Positions 26,060-32,372 of a DNA stretch of 64,000 nucleotides are shown in pieces. Each line of letters begins with the position of its first letter. Within the stretch, counting starts at the first letter, position 1. The stretch spans positions 16,171 to 80,170 of the forward strand of contig LJHT01000102.1 in the NCBI GenBank assembly GCA_001295905.1. Reading direction: 5' to 3'. A program made the translations under genes and the position numbers. The DNA is from a beta proteobacterium AAP51 (GTDB taxonomy: Bacteria > Pseudomonadota > Gammaproteobacteria > Burkholderiales > Burkholderiaceae_C). The notes beneath the pieces are model-generated. The model was not told the DNA's origin and did not search any database. It was given only the letters and a program-made list of their open reading frames with translations.

Positions 26060-26951
26060 AGCAGCGCTCGGCGCCAGTCACGGGGTCGGTGAAACGCACC
26101 TCGCGCGCCAGCAGCTGCAGCGGCTGGCTGTAGTCGGGCACGGCGTCGCGCGGCGATTCGGGCCACAGCCGGGGGTAGACACGGTCGCCGACGATGGGCA
26201 GGCCCAGCGCGTTCATGTGTACCCGCAGCTGGTGCTTGGCGCCGGTTTCCGGCCGCAGCCGGTAATGCGCCCAGGCGCCTTCTCGGTTCAGCAGCTCGAT
26301 GTGGGTGATGGCGTTGGGCGGCCCGGCCACCGTTTCCATCTGCATGAAGGCGCGGCCGGGTTTTTCCTGAAGCCGGCTTTGCACCGTGGTGGGCAGCACC
26401 AGGTCTTCGCGCCACGGCGCCACGGCTTCGTACACCTTGTGCACGCGCCTTTCGCGGAACATCGCCTGGTAGGCCGCGCGCGTGGCCGGCTGCACCATGA
26501 AGAGCAGCACGCCAGCGGTTTCCAGGTCGAGCCGGTGCATGGGCACCAGGGTCTCGATGCCCAGCAGCCGCTTCAGCCGCACCAGCACCGTTTCCTGCAG
26601 GTAGCGCCCGCCGGGCGTGACGGGCAGGAAGTGCGGCTTGTCCACCGCCACCAGGTATTCGTCGTGGTGCAGCACTTCGACCTCGAAAGGCACCCGCGGC
26701 TCAGGCGGCAGGCTGCGCCAGTACCACAGCACGCTGTTGCCGGGCGGGCAAGGGGCGTGGGCGGGCAGGGCCTCGCCGCTGGCGCTGAGCACCTCGCCGC
26801 GTGCCAGGCGCTGGCCCCAAGGCCCCCCGGGCGGTAGCCGGGCATCCAGAAACGCCGCCAGGCTGGGCCAGGGCCCGCCGCTCACGGCCACGCGGCTGGC
26901 GCTCACGCCTGCGCGTGCGGGCGGCACCCAGGCGGCGGCGGGGCGGGTCAC
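25962..26951 (-). CDS. RluA-family pseudouridine synthase
   Basis: 329 residues. The catalytic motif MHRLDLETAGVLLF, with the essential Asp, lies near residue 140, preceded by YLVAVDKPHFLPV and followed by KVYEAVAP and the RPETGAKHQLRVHMNALGLPIVGD block. The N-terminal part resembles the S4-less RluA-like proteins that act on 23S rRNA or tRNA; the exact uridine cannot be read from sequence. The start appears to be GTG at 26949-26951, one base after the trhO stop. Its 3' end overlaps recD on the other strand by 98 bases. Confidence 0.88.
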   Translation of the reverse strand: MTRPAAAWVPPARAGVSASRVAVSGGPWPSLAAFLDARLPPGGPWGQRLARGEVLSASGEALPAHAPCPPGNSVLWYWRSLPPEPRVPFEVEVLHHDEYLVAVDKPHFLPVTPGGRYLQETVLVRLKRLLGIETLVPMHRLDLETAGVLLFMVQPATRAAYQAMFRERRVHKVYEAVAPWREDLVLPTTVQSRLQEKPGRAFMQMETVAGPPNAITHIELLNREGAWAHYRLRPETGAKHQLRVHMNALGLPIVGDRVYPRLWPESPRDAVPDYSQPLQLLAREVRFTDPVTGAERCFTSRRQLLGLQALQPWQLAHPPGAQPASPPDR

Positions 26952-26952
26952 C

Positions 26953-27852
26953 TCAGAACGCGTCCAGCCGCTTCGCGCGCGCCAGGCGCCAGGCCTCGCC
27001 TGGGTCGGCCTCGTCGAACACCTGCTCGGCGGTGGTGGGCGTTTCCTCCAGCGCGGCGTTCAGCGCAATGCGCTTGTCGAAGACGAAACACTCGCCCTGC
27101 CAGTCTTGCGCGGCATCGGGCAGCTGCTGGAAGTAGTTGAGGATGCCGCCTTCCAGCTGCAGCACCTGCAGCCCCAGGCTCTGCAGCCAGGGCGCGGTCT
27201 TGTCGCAGCGTATGCCGCCGGTGCAGTACATCGCCACCGGGCGCTGCGCTTCGCGCCAGCCCGGAGCGTGGGCTTCGACATAGGCCACGAAATCGCGGAA
27301 GTGGCGCACGCCGGGGTCTTCGGCGCCCTTGAAGTGGCCGAGGCGAAATTCGAAGTGGTTGCGGTTGTCCAGCAGCACCACGCCGGGGCCTTCTGCCTCG
27401 CCAGCGGCCTGGCGGCGCAGCATCTCGCGCCATTGCTGCGGGCTGAGGTGGGTGGCGTCTGCGGCGTCGGGCCAGGGCAGGGCGGCGGCCTCGGGCAGGC
27501 CCAGCGCCACGATCTCGGGCTTCACCAGCACCTTCAGCCGGGCATAGGGCGGCGTGACGCAGGCGCTGTGCTTGAAGGGCATGCCGGCGAAGGCGCCGCC
27601 CAGCACGTCGGCACGCTGCAGCGCGGCTTCGAAGGCCTGCAGCGCAGGCAGCGGGCCGGCCACGGCGCCGTTCAGGCCCTCGGGGGCCACGGTGATGGCG
27701 CCGAAGAGTTCGGCCGCCAGCGTGCGCAGCGTGGCGGCGGCCGCCACGGCGTCGGGCAGGGGGGTGAAGCGGTAGAAGGCGCTGTGCACCAGCGTGGGTG
27801 CCGGGGCTGGGGCAGGGGCTGCGGCTTCGGGAGGGGTGGCAGGGCGGTTCAC
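26953..27852 (-). CDS. trhO: tRNA uridine(34) hydroxylase (rhodanese-like)
   Basis: 299 residues. An N-terminal acylphosphatase-like domain (FYRFTPL, ITVAPEGLNGAVAG) is followed by a rhodanese domain with VLLDNRNHFEFRLGHF and the active-site loop CTGGIRC near residue 215. TrhO (YceA) uses oxygen to hydroxylate U34 of certain tRNAs. A Pro/Ala-rich N-terminal extension of ~20 residues is atypical. It lies immediately upstream of the pseudouridine synthase gene and is likely co-transcribed, grouping two RNA-modifying enzymes. Confidence 0.92.
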   Translation of the reverse strand: MNRPATPPEAAAPAPAPAPTLVHSAFYRFTPLPDAVAAAATLRTLAAELFGAITVAPEGLNGAVAGPLPALQAFEAALQRADVLGGAFAGMPFKHSACVTPPYARLKVLVKPEIVALGLPEAAALPWPDAADATHLSPQQWREMLRRQAAGEAEGPGVVLLDNRNHFEFRLGHFKGAEDPGVRHFRDFVAYVEAHAPGWREAQRPVAMYCTGGIRCDKTAPWLQSLGLQVLQLEGGILNYFQQLPDAAQDWQGECFVFDKRIALNAALEETPTTAEQVFDEADPGEAWRLARAKRLDAF

Positions 27853-27939
27853 CGCCTGATTTTCGCCTGCCGGCGTGGCCCGGCGCTGGCAGACAATGCG
27901 GCCCCGGCCAAGCCGCGCCGCATCTTCCTATCTGCCCGT

Positions 27940-28188
27940 ATGAGCGACACGCCTCCCCGCCCCGACATGCCCGACCGCCTGTCCACCGACCCGCGCAGCC
28001 CGCACCACGTGCGCGCAGTGTTCGCGCACGACATCGGCATCCGGTTCAACGGCAAGGAACGCAGCGACGTGGCCGAGTACTGCATCAGCGAAGGTTGGGT
28101 GCGCGTGGCCGCCGGCAAGACGGTAGACCGCAAGGGCCAGCCGCTGCTCATCAAGCTGAAGGGGCAGGTGGAGGCCTACTACCGCTGA
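27940..28188 (+). CDS. DUF3297 family protein
   Basis: 82 residues, very basic and acidic mixed, starting MSDTPPRPDMPDRLSTDPRS. The core DIGIRFNGKERSDVAEYCIS and KGQPLLIKLKGQVEAY is the DUF3297 family found in proteobacteria. It is sometimes labelled 'glutathione peroxidase' in databases without support. Function is unknown. It is a short stand-alone gene on the plus strand upstream of nasT. Confidence 0.85.
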   Translation: MSDTPPRPDMPDRLSTDPRSPHHVRAVFAHDIGIRFNGKERSDVAEYCISEGWVRVAAGKTVDRKGQPLLIKLKGQVEAYYR

Positions 28189-28211
28189 AGGCGCGCCGGC
28201 GGCCCGGCGGC

Positions 28212-28943
28212 ATGGAAGTTGCGCATGGCGCTGGCGTGAGCCGCCGTACCCCCGCACCGCCTGTCCCGCCCCCGCCCCTGCCGGTTGCCCAGGCCGCGGC
28301 TACCGAGCCGCCCCCCTCGCCGCGCACCGAGACGGCCGAAGCAAGCAGCAGCACACCCCTGCGCGTGCTGCTCATCGACGACGGCGCGCACCGCGTCAGC
28401 CTCATCCACGACGAACTGGCCCGGCTGGGCCACCTGGTGGTAGGCGTGCTCGATTCGGCCCTGCTCATCCACGACTGCGTGCTGCGCCTGCAGCCCGACG
28501 TGGTCATCGTCGACAGCGAAAGCCCCAGCCGCGACACGCTGGAGCACCTGGCCACCGTCTCGGCCCAGAGCCCGCGGCCGGTGGTGGTGTTCAGCGAAGA
28601 CGCCAGCACCGCGCCCATGCAGCAGGCCTTGAAGGCCGGCGTCAGCGCCTATGTGATTGCCGGGCTGCAGCCACAGCGCCTGCTGCCGGTGCTGCAGGTG
28701 GCCATCGCCCGCTTCGAGCAAGACCGCGAACTGCGCGGCCAGCTGGAAGTGGCGCAAAGCGCGCTGAGCGAACGCAAGTTCGTCGAACGCGCCAAGGGCA
28801 TCCTGATGGAAGAGATCGGCCTGTCGGAAACCCAGGCCTACGCCCACCTGCGCAAGCTGGCCATGGACCGCGGCCAGCGCCTGGCCCAGGTGGCCGAACG
28901 CGTGGTGCAGGCGCGTGAGCTCTTGAAGCCGCCCTCGGCCTGA
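28212..28943 (+). CDS. nasT: ANTAR-domain response regulator, nitrate antiterminator NasT-like
   Basis: 243 residues. After a Pro/Ala-rich N-terminal stretch (about 1-50) comes a receiver-like domain (LRVLLIDDGAHRVSLIHDEL, with VVIVDSES carrying the Asp position). A C-terminal ANTAR RNA-binding domain follows (VERAKGILMEEIGLSETQAYAHLRKLAMDRGQRL). ANTAR proteins of this type bind leader RNA and prevent termination upstream of nitrate-assimilation genes. The start is uncertain; a later start that removes the Pro-rich part is possible. It immediately precedes the leader and terminator of the nrt-nir-nas operon. The partner nitrate sensor NasS is not in the window. Confidence 0.85.
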   Translation: MEVAHGAGVSRRTPAPPVPPPPLPVAQAAATEPPPSPRTETAEASSSTPLRVLLIDDGAHRVSLIHDELARLGHLVVGVLDSALLIHDCVLRLQPDVVIVDSESPSRDTLEHLATVSAQSPRPVVVFSEDASTAPMQQALKAGVSAYVIAGLQPQRLLPVLQVAIARFEQDRELRGQLEVAQSALSERKFVERAKGILMEEIGLSETQAYAHLRKLAMDRGQRLAQVAERVVQARELLKPPSA

Positions 28944-29048
28944 AGCGGCGCTGCGCCGCACCAATTGCAGGCGGGCGGCGTGCCGTGCTGGTGCGGCCCG
29001 TCCGCGATGTGGCCTGCTGAAAGCGTGCTTTCCCAGGCAAGGCTGCTC

Positions 29049-29064
29049 TGGCACGCTGCGTGCT
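29049..29064 (+). promoter_or_regulatory. Sigma-54 promoter of the nitrate assimilation operon
   Basis: TGGCACGCTGCGTGCT matches the sigma-54 consensus (TGGCACG-N4-TTGC-W) at every position but one, with GG and GC at the required spacing. Transcription would start near 29075. About 60-90 bases upstream lie GCACCA (28958-28963) and TGGTGC (28989-28994), which are NtrC-type half-sites in inverted orientation but further apart than one standard NtrC site. Confidence 0.7.
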
Positions 29065-29071
29065 AGTGAAC

Positions 29072-29186
29072 GGGCAGGCAGGTTGCACAACGGCGTGTGG
29101 CCTGCCCCCACGTTTCGGGCAAAGGCGTCCGACTCGCACCCCCTGGGGTCACCCAGGTGTTGCAGTCGCGACGCCTTTTTCTTTTG
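29072..29186 (+). promoter_or_regulatory. Attenuator leader: hexaloop hairpin plus intrinsic terminator upstream of nrtA
   Basis: The expected leader RNA first forms a hairpin (GGCAGG 77-82 with CCTGCC 101-106, numbering after 29000; inner stem CACA/TGTG) capped by the hexaloop ACGGCG, which has the A1 and G4 expected of ANTAR targets. A terminator follows: AAAGGCGTC (29121-29129) and CGACT pair with AGTCG and GACGCCTTT (29170-29178), ending in a T-rich tract to about 29186. A competing hairpin at 29110-29128 overlaps the terminator's left arm. A second perfect hexaloop was not found. Confidence 0.65.
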
Positions 29187-29205
29187 TCTTCTTCAGGAGC
29201 GGTCC

Positions 29206-30471
29206 ATGCGGTCTTGCAAAAACATGCACGAGGGTCTGATGAGTGATCAACGCAGGCAGTTCATCAAGGGTTCGGCCGTGGCGGCCGCCGGTGCGGCGCT
29301 GCCCGGCGGGGCCTGGGCCGCAGGCAGCGATGCGCCGGAAAAGAAGGAAGTGAAGATCGGCTTCATCCCCCTGACCGATTGCGCCAGCGTGGTGATGGCC
29401 TCGGTGCTGAAGTTCGACGAGAAGTACGGCATCAAGATCATTCCCACCAAGGAAGCCAGCTGGGCCGGCGTGCGCGACAAGCTGGTCAACGGCGAACTCG
29501 ACATGGCCCACGTGCTGTGGGGCCTGATCTACGGCGTGCACCAGGGCGTGGGCGGGCCGAAGAAGGACATGGCCATCCTGATGAACCTGAACCACAACGG
29601 GCAGGCCCTCACGCTGTCGAAGAAGCTGGCCGACAAGGGCGCGGTGGACGTGACCAGCCTGGCCAAGGTGATGGCCGCCGAGAAGCGCGACTACACCTTC
29701 GCGCAGACCTTCCCCACCGGCACCCACGCGATGTGGCTGTACTACTGGCTGGCCAGCGCGGGCGTGAACCCGATGCGCGACACCAAGGTCATCACCGTGC
29801 CGCCGCCGCAGATGGTGGCCAACATGCGCGTGGGCAACATGGACGGCTTCTGCGTGGGCGAGCCCTGGAACCACCGCGCCATCATCGACGGCATCGGCAT
29901 CACGGCGGCCACCACGCAGGACATCTGGAAAGACCACCCCGAGAAGGCGCTGGGCACCACGTCCGACTTCGTCAAGAAGAACCCCAACACCTGCCGCGCG
30001 GTGATCATGGCCGTGCTGGAGGCCAGCCGCTGGATAGACGCCGGCCTGCAGAACAAGAACAGGATGGCCGAGACCATCGCCGAGAAGGCCTACGTCAACA
30101 CCAGCGTCGACGCCATCAACCAGCGCATCCTGGGCCGCTACCAGAACGGCCTGGGCAAGACCTGGGACGACCCCAACCACATGAAGTTCTTCAACGACGG
30201 GTTGGTGAACTACCCGTACCTGAGCGACGGCATGTGGTTCCTCACGCAGCACAAGCGCTGGGGCCTGCTGAAGAGCCACCCCGACTACCTGGCCGTGGCG
30301 CGGCAGATCAACCAGACCGCGCTGTACAAGCAGGCCGCCGCGCAGCTGAAGATCAGCGTGCCCAAGAGCGACATGCGCAGCAGCAAGCTGATGGACGGCG
30401 TGGTGTGGGACGGCAGCAACCCGGCCCGCTACGCCGACGGCTTCAAGGTCAACGCCCTCGCGGCTTCCTGA
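29206..30471 (+). CDS. nrtA: Nitrate ABC transporter substrate-binding protein (NrtA-like, Tat-exported)
   Basis: 421 residues. A twin-arginine signal (RRQFIKGSAVAAAGAAL) is followed by the NrtA/CmpA-type binding fold: KIGFIPLTDCASVVMA, ASWAGVRDKLVNGELDMAHV, GNMDGFCVGEPWN. This periplasmic protein captures nitrate (possibly nitrite or cyanate). The ATG at 29206 has AGGAG at 29195-29199; a second ATG at 29239 (MSDQRRQF) has GAGGG just upstream and gives a more typical Tat N-region, so either may be used. Expression should depend on the sigma-54 promoter and attenuator before it. Confidence 0.9.
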   Translation: MRSCKNMHEGLMSDQRRQFIKGSAVAAAGAALPGGAWAAGSDAPEKKEVKIGFIPLTDCASVVMASVLKFDEKYGIKIIPTKEASWAGVRDKLVNGELDMAHVLWGLIYGVHQGVGGPKKDMAILMNLNHNGQALTLSKKLADKGAVDVTSLAKVMAAEKRDYTFAQTFPTGTHAMWLYYWLASAGVNPMRDTKVITVPPPQMVANMRVGNMDGFCVGEPWNHRAIIDGIGITAATTQDIWKDHPEKALGTTSDFVKKNPNTCRAVIMAVLEASRWIDAGLQNKNRMAETIAEKAYVNTSVDAINQRILGRYQNGLGKTWDDPNHMKFFNDGLVNYPYLSDGMWFLTQHKRWGLLKSHPDYLAVARQINQTALYKQAAAQLKISVPKSDMRSSKLMDGVVWDGSNPARYADGFKVNALAAS

Positions 30472-30485
30472 GAAAGGGCCGGCCC

Positions 30486-31406
30486 ATGGTCGCTGCCGTG
30501 TTTCATCAGACGGGGGCTGCCGGCACGGCAGCCGTTGCGGGCACCGAAGCGGCTGCGGGGCCCCACCCGCGCGCGCTGCCACCAGTGGCTGCCACTGCGG
30601 CCGCCGCACCCCGCCGCGAGCGCTGGCTGCCCGATTGGCGCAGCCTGTGGATGGTGGTGCTGCCGCCGGTGCTGGGCATGGCCCTGCTCGTGGCCATCTG
30701 GGCTGCGGCCACGGTGGGCGGCAACGCCAGCCTGCCCACGCCGGCCGTCACCTTCGAAGCGGCGGTGAAGCTGTTTTCCGACCCCTTCTACGACAACGGC
30801 CCCAACGACCAGGGCATAGGCTGGAACGTGCTGTTCTCGCTGGAGCGCGTGGCCGTCGGCTTCGGGCTGGCGGCGGCGGTGGGCATTCCCCTGGGTTTCA
30901 TCATCGGCCGCTTCGACTTCATCGGCCGCATGTTCAGCCCCATCATCAGCCTGCTGAAGCCCGTGTCGCCGCTGGCCTGGCTGCCCATCGGGCTGCTGGT
31001 GTTCAAGAGCGCCAACCCGGCGGCGGTGTGGACCATCTTCATCTGCAGCATCTGGCCCATGGTGGTGAACACCGCGGTGGGCGTGCAGCGGGTGCCGCAG
31101 GACTATCTGAACGTGGCGCGCGTGCTGAACCTCAGCGAGTGGAAGGTCATCACCAAGATCCTCTTCCCCGCAGTGCTGCCGTACATGCTGACTGGCGTGC
31201 GCCTGAGCGTGGGCACGGCCTGGCTCGTCATCGTGGCGGCCGAGATGCTGACCGGCGGCGTGGGCATCGGCTTCTGGGTGTGGGACGAGTGGAACAACCT
31301 CAACGTCAAGCACATCATCGTGGCGATCTTCGTCATCGGCATCGTGGGCCTGGCGCTGGAGCAACTGCTGATGGCCATTGCGCGCCGCTTCAGCTACGAC
31401 GATTGA
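30486..31406 (+). CDS. nrtB: Nitrate ABC transporter permease
   Basis: 306 residues. A long Ala/Pro-rich cytoplasmic N-terminus (~55 residues) leads into six membrane helices of the SsuC/NrtB type. The EAA-like loop around residues 215-235 (VPQDYLNVARVLNLSEWKVI) contacts the ATPase. It starts 14 bases after the nrtA stop and is followed by the ATPase gene, forming a complete importer. Confidence 0.92.
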   Translation: MVAAVFHQTGAAGTAAVAGTEAAAGPHPRALPPVAATAAAAPRRERWLPDWRSLWMVVLPPVLGMALLVAIWAAATVGGNASLPTPAVTFEAAVKLFSDPFYDNGPNDQGIGWNVLFSLERVAVGFGLAAAVGIPLGFIIGRFDFIGRMFSPIISLLKPVSPLAWLPIGLLVFKSANPAAVWTIFICSIWPMVVNTAVGVQRVPQDYLNVARVLNLSEWKVITKILFPAVLPYMLTGVRLSVGTAWLVIVAAEMLTGGVGIGFWVWDEWNNLNVKHIIVAIFVIGIVGLALEQLLMAIARRFSYDD

Positions 31407-31419
31407 AGGAGCGAAGCAC

Positions 31420-32220
31420 ATGAGCCACTTCATCGAAGTGCAGGGCGCCGAGATGGTGTTCAGCACGCGCAAGGGCAGCTTCCACGCGCTGCGCGACATC
31501 CACCTCACCGTGGACCAGGGCGAGTTCGTCACGCTCATCGGCCATTCGGGCTGCGGCAAGAGCACGCTGCTGAACCTGCTGGCCGGCCTGACGCGCCCCA
31601 CCGCCGGCGTGCTGCTGTGCGACAACCGCGAGATCACCGCCCCCGGCCCCGAGCGCGGTGTGGTGTTCCAGAACCATTCGCTGCTGCCCTGGCTGAGCTG
31701 CTTCGAGAACGTGCACCTCGCGGTGGAACGTGTCTTCGGCGCGGCCGAGACCAAGGCACAGATGAAGGTGCGCACGCAGGCCGCGCTGGAACTGGTGGGC
31801 ATGGGGCACGCGCTGAACAAGCGCCCGCACGAGATCAGCGGTGGCATGAAGCAGCGTGTGGGCATCGCGCGCGCGCTGGCCATGGAGCCCAAGGTGCTGC
31901 TGATGGACGAGCCCTTCGGCGCGCTGGATGCGCTGACGCGCGCGCGTCTGCAAGACGAGTTGCTGAAGATCGTGGCGCGCACCAAGAGCACGGTGGTGAT
32001 GGTCACCCACGATGTCGACGAAGCCGTGCTGCTGAGCGACCGCATCGTGATGATGACCAACGGCCCGGCGGCCACCATCGGGCAGATCCTGCCCGTGACG
32101 CTGCCGCGCCCGCGCGACCGCATCGAGCTGGCCGAAGACCGCGAGTACGTGCACGCGCGCCGCGAGGTGCTTGATTTTCTGTACACGCGCCAGGGGCACG
32201 TGGAGAAAACCGCCGCCTGA
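31420..32220 (+). CDS. nrtD: Nitrate ABC transporter ATP-binding protein
   Basis: 266 residues. Walker A GHSGCGKST, Q-loop VFQNHSLLPWL, ABC signature ISGGMKQRVGIARAL, Walker B VLLMDEPFGALD and the H-loop VTHDVDEA are all intact. It lacks the NrtA-like C-terminal regulatory domain of NrtC, so it is of NrtD/TauB type. AAGGAG ten bases before the ATG supports the start at 31420. Confidence 0.93.
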   Translation: MSHFIEVQGAEMVFSTRKGSFHALRDIHLTVDQGEFVTLIGHSGCGKSTLLNLLAGLTRPTAGVLLCDNREITAPGPERGVVFQNHSLLPWLSCFENVHLAVERVFGAAETKAQMKVRTQAALELVGMGHALNKRPHEISGGMKQRVGIARALAMEPKVLLMDEPFGALDALTRARLQDELLKIVARTKSTVVMVTHDVDEAVLLSDRIVMMTNGPAATIGQILPVTLPRPRDRIELAEDREYVHARREVLDFLYTRQGHVEKTAA

Positions 32221-32230
32221 TATTGGGCCC

Positions 32231-32303
32231 CCAAGCTCGCTGGCGCTCGCTACCCCCCTTGGGGGGCCGTCCGCCAGCGGCCCGGCAAAGCCGGTTCCGC
32301 GGC
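32231..32303 (+). repeat. Interspersed palindromic repeat, copy 1
   Basis: This 73-base element between nrtD and nirB recurs in inverted orientation at 56256-56327. It contains a CCCCCC-TT-GGGGGG hairpin, a direct GCTCGC doublet before it, and a conserved tail ending GCCGGTTCCGCGGC. The hairpin arms differ between copies but stay paired. It resembles REP-like elements common between genes in Burkholderiales. Confidence 0.85.
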
Positions 32304-32372
32304 GGGAAGCTTGGTCGTTTGGGTTCTCCTGCATTGACCAGCGTCGATCACTGAAGGACACGGAGTGGCTGC

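Noticed and set aside
29206..30471. Possible identification as the cytoplasmic nitrate sensor NasS
   Set aside because: A twin-arginine signal peptide and the adjacent permease and ATPase genes fit the transporter-binding protein NrtA instead.
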